NCBI GenBank assembly: GCA_964431655.1
Contig: CAYSKJ010000063.1
Coordinates: 1 to 16,478 of the forward strand
DNA from: CAYMEV01 sp964431655 [NCBI: uncultured bacterium]
GTDB lineage: Bacteria > CAYMEV01
Direction: 5' to 3'
Length of the DNA: 16,478 bases
Notes under the pieces: generated by a model
What the model was told of the DNA's origin: nothing
What the model saw: the letters and a program-made list of their open reading frames with translations, nothing else
The model's database searches: none
In this document: positions 1 through 7,409 of the stretch, in pieces
Position numbering within the stretch: position 1 is the stretch's first letter
How the letters are laid out: each line of letters opens with the position of its first letter
Translations under genes and position numbers: made by a program

Positions 1-1176
1 AACCGCGAAACAAACAGAATGTCCGGAGTGATCACAGAATCTCTCCTTAACATAGAGCTGGTCAAGAGCCTTGGCCTGACCTTTCCGGAGATCAGAAGAC
101 TGCATGAGCATAATCAGCTGATATTTGATCTTGAGATGAAGAAAGTCAGGAGAGTCCGCACTCTGTCCTTCTTCCAGGGAGCCACCATGAGCATTCTGAA
201 GCACTCCATTCTATTTATACTCCTCTGGCTGATATTCCGCAGGGTTCTGACAACAGGCGAGCTGATTACCATGCAGTTCATATCCACTGCTATATTCGGC
301 CCCATGCAGGACCTCGGCACCATTATCCTCAGCTATCGGGAGGTGGAAGCTTCCGCCAGCACATTTGAAAGGCTTATGAATGAACCGATTGAAAGAAACC
401 CGGAAAATCCTGTTGTGATAGATTCACTCAATGAAATAAGATTCCAACAGGTTTATTTCCGCCATAAGACTGCAGTATCAAACGCCATTGACGGTATCTC
501 CTTCCAGGTGAAGACAGGTGAGACCATTGCTTTTGTAGGGCCTTCCGGGTCCGGCAAGTCAACGCTGGTAAAACTCCTTCTGGGGCTTTACCGGCCGACC
601 AGCGGGGAAATCTTCTTCAACGGGTTTTCCGCATCCAGGATTAAATACAATCCTTTTCGCCGGCAGATCGGATTCGTGGCACAGGATCCCCAGCTGTTTT
701 CCGGGTCTATTCGCGAGAACCTGCTGTTTGTCAGGCATGATGCTACTGAAGCTGAGATGCTGGATGCCCTGCATCGCTGTTCCTGTGATGAGCTCCTTAA
801 GGGTTCAGATCTTGGCATGGATACTATTATCGGCGAAGGGGGCCTAAAGCTGTCCGGCGGAGAGAAGCAAAGGATCTCCATTGCAAGGGCCCTTCTGCGT
901 CAACCCCGCCTGCTTCTGTTTGATGAGGCAACCTCATCCCTTGACTCACTGACCGAGGAAAACATTACGAAAACCATCCGCAATATATCCATGAGCAAAA
1001 CCCGGATATCTGTAATAATAGCTCACAGGCTGTCCACCATACTCCATGCAGACATGATATATGTCCTTGAAAAGGGCCGGATAGTTGAAACCGGAACTCA
1101 TGACCATCTGCTGGAGCAAAGAGGGCTGTATTATGCCCTCTGGCGTCAGCAGATCGGTGAACGCAGGGATATTTAA
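1..1176 (+). CDS. ABC exporter, C-terminal part (last membrane helices plus ATPase domain), 5'-truncated by window
   Basis: The frame is open to base 1, so the gene begins upstream; numbering here counts the ATG at 19 as residue 1. The first ~125 residues are the end of a type I exporter membrane domain, with hydrophobic stretches around residues 60-76 and 82-105. A complete nucleotide-binding domain follows: Walker A GPSGSGKST at 174-182, Q-loop Q222, signature LSGGEKQR at 278-285, Walker B LLLFDE at 298-303 with D-loop SSLD at 306-309, and H-loop His336. All catalytic residues are intact, so this should be an active ATP-driven exporter half-molecule (membrane domain fused to ATPase) acting as a dimer in the inner membrane. 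The substrate cannot be told from this part; lipid, peptide and bacteriocin-type exporters all share this architecture. A peptidase or other N-terminal domain may lie outside the window. There is no clear terminator after the stop codon. Confidence 0.93.
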   Translation, partial: NRETNRMSGVITESLLNIELVKSLGLTFPEIRRLHEHNQLIFDLEMKKVRRVRTLSFFQGATMSILKHSILFILLWLIFRRVLTTGELITMQFISTAIFGPMQDLGTIILSYREVEASASTFERLMNEPIERNPENPVVIDSLNEIRFQQVYFRHKTAVSNAIDGISFQVKTGETIAFVGPSGSGKSTLVKLLLGLYRPTSGEIFFNGFSASRIKYNPFRRQIGFVAQDPQLFSGSIRENLLFVRHDATEAEMLDALHRCSCDELLKGSDLGMDTIIGEGGLKLSGGEKQRISIARALLRQPRLLLFDEATSSLDSLTEENITKTIRNISMSKTRISVIIAHRLSTILHADMIYVLEKGRIVETGTHDHLLEQRGLYYALWRQQIGERRDI

Positions 1177-1424
1177 TGCAGATACATCCGGCAAACCCAA
1201 GTCTAATCAGGGTATAAACCATGTAATTCTTGAATCAGTTAAAACTTAGAAAATGCCCCATATTCATATTTCTCCTGCAGGCAAAGAACCATTTTCTTAT
1301 TGTAATATTCTGTCTCCATGCGAGTGCAAGAATCTCCCGTAATCTGATTATACCCGGGACAATCTATAAACTGGAACAAATCTGCCTATTTCCTGCCAGA
1401 GATCAGTTTTGCATAAGACCTGCT

Positions 1425-1469
1425 CCTGATACAGAGGATATTACGAAAGTATTATCCAGACTTATCAGG
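1425..1469. repeat. Imperfect inverted repeat
   Basis: CCTGATA (1425-1431) pairs with TATCAGG (1463-1469). Inside it, GGATA (1436-1440) pairs with TATCC (1453-1457), around a short loop. It could form an interrupted hairpin. No T-tract follows, so it is not an intrinsic terminator. It may be the remnant of a small mobile element or a chance structure. Confidence 0.35.
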
Positions 1470-1633
1470 TCCTGCATATCTAAAAAAACTGTTAAAGGAA
1501 CGGATTAATGCCTGATCTGCTGTTTCTAATATTATTGATATAACCTTATAATCTCGTAAAAATGAGCCTTCCGGCTGATCCAGGCTCTTAAATGTTAAAA
1601 ATAATTTATAATATTAAAAAATTCATTTACAAT

Positions 1634-1663
1634 TTGATTTGGCCTGAAAACTGGTAGTATAAT
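1634..1663 (+). promoter_or_regulatory. Sigma-70-type promoter for the DUF1566 protein gene
   Basis: TTGATT (1634-1639) and a perfect TATAAT (1658-1663) are separated by 18 bp, inside an AT-rich stretch. Transcription would start near 1670, giving a leader of about 65 nt before the ATG at 1736. A strong Shine-Dalgarno TAAGGAGG (1723-1730) lies 5 nt before the start codon. The gene therefore looks independently transcribed from the ABC exporter. Confidence 0.6.
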
Positions 1664-1735
1664 ATAAAAATAATCATTCCTTAGATTCATGGATAAGATG
1701 ATTTCTATAATAAAGAAAAGGATAAGGAGGTATAT

Positions 1736-3835
1736 ATGAAGAGAGCAATCTTCTATATTTTTTCAATTCTGTTCTTATCAGTTGTGTTGCCAGCCGGCAA
1801 TGCTATATCAGCTGAATTTCAGCCTGCAATGATCAGCATAGAGCATGAAGGGGTAACAGGCATATACAGATGGCAGTACACAAGATCCAGAGGTTCGTCA
1901 TGGGAGAAAATTATCGAGGGGATATCGGCCGACAAGATGATGTCAGGAGACATTACAGGTGATGGGAATCTTGACCTTATTGCATGGTTTTCTGATGGTT
2001 CGCTTTATCTCTATGATATAACCGGGAAATACTGGAATCTGCTCTGCGGTTCGTCAGCAGGCCTTACGGATTTCACTCTGGCACAGACAGGTGCTTCAGG
2101 CCCCTATACACTCATAGTATCCAACAGCAGTGCAGGCCAGGGGTTAGATGCAGGCATTAACCGCCTGGAGTATGGTGCAGGGTGGCATAATATTAGTACC
2201 GGTACCGCATCCGTCCTGGCCGGTGTCGACCTGAATGCTGACGGAAATGATGAATTGATCTTTGCCTTTGCAGGTTATGAGGGGATGTATGTTTATAATT
2301 TCAGCACAGAGTCAGCAGCAAAGATAGTTTCTGTATCGCCGTCCCAGGTAATCAGCGCTGATATTACAGGCGATGGCTATGATGAAGCTGTGGTCGTATT
2401 TGCGGGTCTTGGTGTATATCTGATAAGGTATGTTCCTGATAAGAGCAATGACCAGCAGTTGGCAGTAGAAAATCCTCTTGATCCTTCAAAGGATATCAGG
2501 GAGAATGCTGTCTGGGTATCAAAGAGCAAAAGCGGTAAAGGTTTCCAGTTCAACAGGATAACCTGGGTCTGTCCAGATGGCGGGACAGAGATAGCCAGCG
2601 GGGACATTACTCAGGGTATCGGCGAAGAGGTCTTCATAGTATATCAGGACAGGACCTATTACTATATCTATGAATCTGCATCATGGGCCACACTGGTTAA
2701 TACTCCTCTTAAAAGGATAATATCGGGTTATTTTACCGCCGGCGCAAAACGAGACCTAATTGTCTGCGACAATATTTCCCTTGGCCTTTATCTATATAAA
2801 TCCTCTTCAGATTCCTGGGAAAGACTGCTTATAGAAGGCAATACAAATGCCATGGCATCTCATATTTTAATTCAGTCAGCCCCTGATGCCCCAGTTCCAA
2901 AAACAGGCCAGATAACCTCATACAGGGCGGGAGATGACGGAGATTATCAGATGGGAGTAGAGTGGCCTGCACCGAGATTTACCGATCATGGAGACGGGAC
3001 CGTAACTGACAATTTAACAGGGCTTATGTGGACTAAAGATGCAAATATGGACGGCAGTAAGACATGGAACAATGCTATAGACTGGTGCAATGCCCTTGAT
3101 CATGCAGGCCATGCTGACTGGAGACTTCCCAACAGGCGCGAGTTTGCAAGCATTATAGACATGGGAGAACACAGCCCGGCCCTTCCTGACAGCCATCCCT
3201 TTACAGGCATTCAGTCTGCTGATTACTACTGGTCATCATCAACTTATTCCGGCCATACCGGCTATGCCTGGCAGGTATACCCCTACACTGGATTACTGGA
3301 GAGTGAAATTAAGACTAATACAAACTATGTATGGGCTGTTCGGGGCGTTGCAGATGGTAATGTTCCTGTTCCCAGGACAGGCCAGACAGCGGCCTATCGT
3401 GATGGAGATGACGGTTACTACCAGCTGGGTGTCCAGTGGCCTGATCCAAGATTTACTGATCATGAGGATGGGACGGTTACAGACAATCTGACAGGGCTTA
3501 TGTGGTCAAAGAATGCAAATATAGACGGCAATAAGACATGGAACGATGCCATAGACTGGTGTAATGCCCTTGACCACGCAGGCTATGATGACTGGAGACT
3601 TCCCAATGTTCTGGAGTTGTTCAGCCTTATTGACCATGCAGAATATAATCTTGCATTGCCTGACGGCCATCCCTTTACAGGTGTTCAGGGCAACTACTAC
3701 TGGTCATCCACTACCTATGCATATTCCGCAGACCGTGCGTGGTTCCCGAACCCGGGCTCCGGACATGTGCGCAATTACTATAAGACGACTACAGTATATA
3801 CAGTCTATGTCTGGCCGGTACGCGGCGGGCAATAG
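1736..3835 (+). CDS. Exported protein with FG-GAP-like propeller region and two C-terminal DUF1566 (Lcl_C) domains
   Basis: 699 residues. The N-terminus is a classical signal peptide: MKR, a hydrophobic core, and a probable cleavage after residues near AISA (about 23-26). So the protein is periplasmic, surface-bound or secreted. Residues ~30-370 hold degenerate repeats with calcium-loop-like Asp/Gly motifs, DITGDGNLD at 72-80, DLNADGNDE at 165-173, DITGDGYDE at 209-217 and DITQGIGEE at 290-298. Each is followed by a beta strand ending in YLY/YVY-like residues, as expected for a VCBS/FG-GAP-type beta-propeller. Residues ~386-542 and ~543-699 are two copies of DUF1566, each with FTDHxDGTVTDNLTGLMW, WNxAIDWCNALDHAG, DWRLPN, YYWSS and a final VWxVRG. 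DUF1566 has no defined reaction; it is common in surface proteins of several Gram-negative groups. The copies are collinear with an offset of about 158 residues, pointing to an internal duplication. The gene has its own promoter and a strong ribosome binding site and appears monocistronic. Confidence 0.88.
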   Translation: MKRAIFYIFSILFLSVVLPAGNAISAEFQPAMISIEHEGVTGIYRWQYTRSRGSSWEKIIEGISADKMMSGDITGDGNLDLIAWFSDGSLYLYDITGKYWNLLCGSSAGLTDFTLAQTGASGPYTLIVSNSSAGQGLDAGINRLEYGAGWHNISTGTASVLAGVDLNADGNDELIFAFAGYEGMYVYNFSTESAAKIVSVSPSQVISADITGDGYDEAVVVFAGLGVYLIRYVPDKSNDQQLAVENPLDPSKDIRENAVWVSKSKSGKGFQFNRITWVCPDGGTEIASGDITQGIGEEVFIVYQDRTYYYIYESASWATLVNTPLKRIISGYFTAGAKRDLIVCDNISLGLYLYKSSSDSWERLLIEGNTNAMASHILIQSAPDAPVPKTGQITSYRAGDDGDYQMGVEWPAPRFTDHGDGTVTDNLTGLMWTKDANMDGSKTWNNAIDWCNALDHAGHADWRLPNRREFASIIDMGEHSPALPDSHPFTGIQSADYYWSSSTYSGHTGYAWQVYPYTGLLESEIKTNTNYVWAVRGVADGNVPVPRTGQTAAYRDGDDGYYQLGVQWPDPRFTDHEDGTVTDNLTGLMWSKNANIDGNKTWNDAIDWCNALDHAGYDDWRLPNVLELFSLIDHAEYNLALPDGHPFTGVQGNYYWSSTTYAYSADRAWFPNPGSGHVRNYYKTTTVYTVYVWPVRGGQ

Positions 3836-3873
3836 AGATCATCTGGTAATTTGATACTTTGACATTAGGCGGT

Positions 3874-3893
3874 GCAGGGAACGTGCCACCTGC
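3874..3893. terminator. Short GC-rich hairpin after the DUF1566 gene, possible terminator or REP-like element
   Basis: GCAGG (3874-3878) pairs with CCTGC (3889-3893) around GAACGTGCCA. It is followed by TATTTTC, a poor U-tract. It lies 39 bases after the stop codon of the DUF1566 gene, where a terminator is expected. The GGGAACGTGCC core also resembles the GGGACGNNTC-type cores of REP-like palindromes nearby, so its role is undecided. Confidence 0.35.
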
Positions 3894-3900
3894 TATTTTC

Positions 3901-3945
3901 TGAAGCAAGGGGGCTGAAGCAAAAGGGACGGATCTTTTTGCTTCA
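3901..3945. repeat. REP-like hairpin with duplicated left arm
   Basis: TGAAGCAAAAGG (3915-3926) pairs with CTTTTTGCTTCA (3934-3945), 12 pairs including one G-T, around a 7-nt loop GACGGAT. Immediately upstream, TGAAGCAAGGGGGC (3901-3914) is a near copy of the left arm and could pair with the same right arm through G-T pairs. This arm-GGGACGG-arm form is typical of REP-like palindromes dispersed by RAYT-family (IS200-like) transposases. That attribution is from memory of the class, not from a search. Confidence 0.65.
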
Positions 3946-3950
3946 GTGGT

Positions 3951-4120
3951 AACACAAGGGGGAAGATGCAAGATGTGGACCTTTTTGTGTTAGGGGAAAC
4001 ACAAGGGGGAAGATGCAAGATGTGGACCTTTTTGTGTTAGGGGAAACACAAGGGGGAAGATGCAAGATGTGGACCTTTTTGTGTTAGGAATGACACAAGT
4101 GGGAATTAGCAGGATGTTAG
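3951..4120. repeat. Tandem array of a 47-bp hairpin-forming repeat, three units plus a degenerate fourth
   Basis: Units start at 3951, 3998 and 4045. The first two are identical over all 47 bases and the third matches over its first 44 (to 4088). A decayed partial copy (ACACAAGTGGGAA... and GTTAGGAA) continues to about 4120. Each unit begins AACACAAGGGGG and ends CCTTTTTGTGTT, which can pair over 12 positions (three G-T) around an AAGATG-containing loop. There are no unique spacers, so it is not CRISPR. Perfect identity implies recent tandem expansion. The array sits between the DUF1566 gene and the defence operon. Confidence 0.85.
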
Positions 4121-4311
4121 GAACCATAATTGAATAATCCAGAAAAGGCGATAAATATATTTATACCGCTAACAATATATTTTCCTCAGACTAGACCTTA
4201 TTTTACATCTTTGATATTTCATTTCACCCATTGTAAATAGCTTGCCTGCAGGATTGGCAGTGCTTAATTCCAACTGCATATTTTCATGAGCGGTTCTCGT
4301 TAGACAACCCG

Positions 4312-4343
4312 AACATCAGAGCGGACCTCAAAGCTTTGATGTT
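4312..4343. promoter_or_regulatory. 11-bp inverted repeat upstream of the helicase gene, candidate operator or leader hairpin
   Basis: AACATCAGAGC (4312-4322) and GCTTTGATGTT (4333-4343) are inverted copies with a single G-T mismatch, around a 10-nt loop. The right arm overlaps an alternative perfect 12-bp palindrome TCAAAGCTTTGA (4328-4339). It is not followed by a T-tract. It lies about 115 bases upstream of the best candidate promoter, so a regulator site is possible, but a mobile-element remnant is equally so. Confidence 0.4.
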
Positions 4344-4457
4344 TAATTAATGATTTACGTCAATGAATTATATCTTCGATGAAAAAGGGTTAAAATTCTA
4401 TTTATAGTCATTTTATACTCCCTATATATTTACAAGTTTATAATAGAGTATTTTATA

Positions 4458-4486
4458 TTGCATAAACCAATACCAACTTGTATATT
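4458..4486 (+). promoter_or_regulatory. Candidate sigma-70-type promoter of the helicase-methyltransferase operon
   Basis: TTGCAT (4458-4463) and TATATT (4481-4486) are separated by exactly 17 bp. Start of transcription would be near 4493, leaving a ~50-nt leader before the ATG at 4545. A second possibility, TTTACA (4429-4434) with TTATAT (4453-4458), overlaps it. The whole stretch is AT-rich, so chance matches are likely and the choice between the two is uncertain. Confidence 0.45.
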
Positions 4487-4544
4487 AATATGTGTATCAA
4501 TTTTTAACATTTAAATTTATTGTATTGGCAAAGAGGGTATTAAA

Positions 4545-7409
4545 ATGAGTCCATTTAATAATATCGCCCCTGGTGCAAGGGTGGTTATCCGGGATGCGGA
4601 GTGGATTGTCCAGAAAACTGAATGCACATCCAATGATGACTGGGAGATTACATGTGAGGGAGTATCGGAGCTTGTCAAAGGAAAGACCGGAATATTCCTC
4701 AAGAAACTTGAAGGTAGGGTCGATATACTTGATCCTATAGATACAAGGCTGATAACAGATGATTCAAACAACTATATTAAAACTCTCCTGTTTATAGAGA
4801 GCATACTGCGCTGCAATGTTCCCAATAATGACAAACTGCTCTGCGGTCACAGAGCTGCAATGGATCTTGTGAACTATCAGCTTAAACCGGCAATACAGGC
4901 TCTACGTCAGCCCAGACAGAGAATCCTCATTGCTGACGGAGTGGGTCTGGGAAAAACCCTCGAGGCAGGAGTTCTTATATCAGAGCTTATACGCAGGGGA
5001 AGGGGAAGAAGGATACTTGCAGTAACCTTAAAAAGCATGCTCACACAATTTCAGAAGGAGTTCTGGAACCGTTTTACCATTCCCCTTGTCAGGCTTGATT
5101 CACTGGGAATTGCCAGGATAAAGACCCAGATACCTGCAAACCATAATCCCTTCTACTTCTATGATAAGACAATAATATCAATGGATACACTCAAAGGTGA
5201 CCAGGAGTATAGAAATTACCTCGAGAATGCATACTGGGACATAATAATAATTGATGAATGCCATAATGTTGCAGAAAGAACGATATCATCCAAAAGGGCC
5301 AATCTTGCAAAGCTGTTATCCAGAAGGTCAGATACCCTGATCATGCTCTCTGCAACACCCCATGACGGCAGGGCAAAGAGCTTTGCAAGCCTTCTTAATA
5401 TGCTTGACCCAACTGCAATTACAGATTCGGAGAACTATTCAAAAGAAGACTTTTTCAATAAAGGGCTTGTGATCAGGAGATTCAAAAAGGATATTAAAAG
5501 TGAAGTTCAGAATGCCTTTCAGGAAAGAGCGGTAGAACCTATCCATTTTCCTGCATCAGCATATGAGGATAATGCCTATGAGAAACTTCTGCAGATTCCC
5601 TTTACCTTTAAGGGAGTTCATAGAAAAGGAAAAGATCATGAACTGCTCAGGGTAGGTTTTCAAAAGGCTGTATTCTCCAGCCCTTCTGCTGCAATAAAGT
5701 CAATAGATGAACGAATTAAAAAGCTGACAGAAAAGGACAATGCCACACCTGATGAGCACATAGAAGCAGAAGCCCTCTCTGAGTTAAAGGATATAATACT
5801 TCAGATCACCCCCGACAAGTATACAAAATACCAGAAACTCCTGGAATACATTAAAAAAGTCAACTGGTCCCCCAAACTGAAAGATGACCGCCTTGTAATC
5901 TTCAGTGAAAGGATCGAGACATTAAAATTCCTTTATGAAAACCTGAAAAAGGACCTCAATCTACCTGAAAATTCAGTTAATATCCTTCACGGCTCCCTGT
6001 CAGACCAGGATCAGCAGGAGATAGTAGAGGACTTCGGCAGGGACAATGCAGATATGAGGCTACTTCTCTGCAGTGATGTGGCATCAGAAGGCCTCAACCT
6101 CCACTATCTCTGCCACAGGCTTATACACTTTGACATGCCCTGGTCGCTCATGACATTCCAGCAGAGGAACGGAAGGATTGACAGGTATGGTCAGGAGAGA
6201 AAGCCAATAATTACCTACCTCATCACAGAAAGCTCCAATGTGAAGGTAAGGGGTGATATGCGCATACTTGAGATCCTGATGAAAAAGGATGAACAGGCAT
6301 ACAAGAACATAGGAGATCCTTCGGTATTTATGAAGCTGTATGACAGCCAGAAGGAGGAGGATGCAATACAGAACGATATGGCAGAAGGCATTGATGCCAA
6401 CTCTATTGATAAAAAATATGAACATGTACAAAATGAGGATATAGATTTCCTGGACCAGTTTATGGCAATCAATACAGAACAGCCTTTAAAACCTGTAGAA
6501 AATGATGATTTTTATAATATATCCCATATCATCCCTGATGATTATGAATTCTGTAAAAAGGCAATAAGGCTCCTCATGGACAGGATAAGCCAGCCTGACT
6601 TTGATGATATGAGAAAGAGCATTTCCATCACCCTTCCGGAAGAGTTCGGAATCCGCATAAAACAGCTCCCTGCAGAGCTTGACATATCCCAGAACCATTT
6701 TATCCTTACCTCAAATATAGAGACGATTAAAAAAGAGGTGAACAGATGCCGTCAGGATGAGAAAGCCTGGCCCAAGATACACTATCTCTGGCACCAGCAT
6801 CCCGTTGTCGAGTGGCTGGTAGATAAAATGAGGGTATCATTCGGGAGGCACTCTGCTCCTGTAATATCCCTTAGTGATCTGGAGACTGATATGAGCATCT
6901 TTCTTTTATCAGGGCTTATACCCAACCGCAAGGGCCAGCCTCTGGTATATGACTGGCATGCAGTCTATTTCAAAGGTAAAGACTGCCTGTCAGTAAAGAC
7001 ATTCTCCCAGTTCCTTGAAGATACAAGGCTTGACCGTGATACCCTAATAAATGAAGGTACTCCCATAGATACAGAATCCCTGAAACCCCTGTTAAAAAAA
7101 TCAGTAGGTATAGTCCGCGGCCAAATGATACAAAAAAGGCAAATCTTTGATACTGAGATCACAAATAAACTAAATGAACATTATAAAGAGCTTGAAAAAC
7201 TGAAGGAAAGGCAAAAAAGACAACTGGAGCTTGAAATAAATCCCAAATTCCTTACAGAAGCCCAGAAAGAAAAACAGAAAAGAGACAGGGCCAGGGAGAT
7301 AGACGACATATTTGATGAATATATGCAATGGATTGAGGATGCAATGATATCAGAGCCTAATCCCTATATCCAGGTTGCTGCCGTATTTGTTCCAAAAGGA
7401 GAAGCATAA
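4545..7409 (+). CDS. SNF2-type helicase of a DISARM class 1-like (DrmD-like) restriction/defence module
   Basis: 954 residues, start preceded by AGAGGG (4532-4537). Residues ~1-90 form a family-typical N-terminal domain (PGARVVIRDAEWIVQ, CEGVSELVKG, LDPIDTRL). The SF2/SNF2 ATPase core follows: motif I DGVGLGKT at 131-138, DECH box at 237-240, motif III SATPHD at 269-274, then the second RecA lobe with SDVASEGLNL (510-519) and QRNGRIDR (540-547). All ATPase motifs are intact. Residues ~690-860 are not recognised. Residues ~865-935 are strongly charged and predicted coiled coil, a likely contact for the partner. Such proteins use ATP to move along or remodel DNA. The stop codon overlaps the methyltransferase start by 1 nt, which implies coupled translation and a joint complex. 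The best family match from memory is the SNF2 helicase found beside Eco57I-type methylases, including DrmD of class 1 DISARM. Assignment to DISARM itself is less sure because drmA, drmB and drmC are absent. Confidence 0.85.
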   Translation: MSPFNNIAPGARVVIRDAEWIVQKTECTSNDDWEITCEGVSELVKGKTGIFLKKLEGRVDILDPIDTRLITDDSNNYIKTLLFIESILRCNVPNNDKLLCGHRAAMDLVNYQLKPAIQALRQPRQRILIADGVGLGKTLEAGVLISELIRRGRGRRILAVTLKSMLTQFQKEFWNRFTIPLVRLDSLGIARIKTQIPANHNPFYFYDKTIISMDTLKGDQEYRNYLENAYWDIIIIDECHNVAERTISSKRANLAKLLSRRSDTLIMLSATPHDGRAKSFASLLNMLDPTAITDSENYSKEDFFNKGLVIRRFKKDIKSEVQNAFQERAVEPIHFPASAYEDNAYEKLLQIPFTFKGVHRKGKDHELLRVGFQKAVFSSPSAAIKSIDERIKKLTEKDNATPDEHIEAEALSELKDIILQITPDKYTKYQKLLEYIKKVNWSPKLKDDRLVIFSERIETLKFLYENLKKDLNLPENSVNILHGSLSDQDQQEIVEDFGRDNADMRLLLCSDVASEGLNLHYLCHRLIHFDMPWSLMTFQQRNGRIDRYGQERKPIITYLITESSNVKVRGDMRILEILMKKDEQAYKNIGDPSVFMKLYDSQKEEDAIQNDMAEGIDANSIDKKYEHVQNEDIDFLDQFMAINTEQPLKPVENDDFYNISHIIPDDYEFCKKAIRLLMDRISQPDFDDMRKSISITLPEEFGIRIKQLPAELDISQNHFILTSNIETIKKEVNRCRQDEKAWPKIHYLWHQHPVVEWLVDKMRVSFGRHSAPVISLSDLETDMSIFLLSGLIPNRKGQPLVYDWHAVYFKGKDCLSVKTFSQFLEDTRLDRDTLINEGTPIDTESLKPLLKKSVGIVRGQMIQKRQIFDTEITNKLNEHYKELEKLKERQKRQLELEINPKFLTEAQKEKQKRDRAREIDDIFDEYMQWIEDAMISEPNPYIQVAAVFVPKGEA

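Larger units (their letters stand above)
1177..1735. other. Intergenic region between ABC exporter and DUF1566 protein genes
   Basis: I see no convincing gene in these 559 bases. An open frame beginning with TTG at 1230 has no ribosome binding site and no recognisable protein signature. Content: an imperfect palindrome at 1425-1469, a weak 5-bp stem at 1564-1568/1583-1587 (GAGCC/GGCTC), and an AT-rich promoter region from about 1600 onward serving the next gene. Confidence 0.6.
3836..4544. other. Long intergenic region: REP-like hairpin cluster, then AT-rich upstream region of the defence operon
   Basis: No gene is visible in these 709 bases. The first ~290 bases hold several different hairpins and a 47-bp tandem repeat, all listed separately. 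The remainder is AT-rich, with a perfect 14-bp palindrome ATAAATATATTTAT (4151-4164), a strong hairpin at 4312-4343 and promoter-like hexamers at 4429-4486. No transposase gene lies next to the hairpins. Confidence 0.7.

Noticed and set aside
1230-1508. 92-codon open frame on the plus strand
   Set aside because: It starts at TTG without a ribosome binding site, has no recognisable motif, and overlaps a palindrome.
3874-3900. Strong intrinsic terminator after the DUF1566 gene
   Set aside because: The stem is only 5 bp and the following tract is TATTTTC; kept only as a low-confidence candidate.
3951-4088. Possible CRISPR array
   Set aside because: Units are directly adjacent with no unique spacers, and no cas genes are nearby.
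4299-4305. GTTAGAC resembling an integron attC core site
   Set aside because: No matching RYYYAAC partner at the right distance, no integrase; such 7-mers occur by chance.
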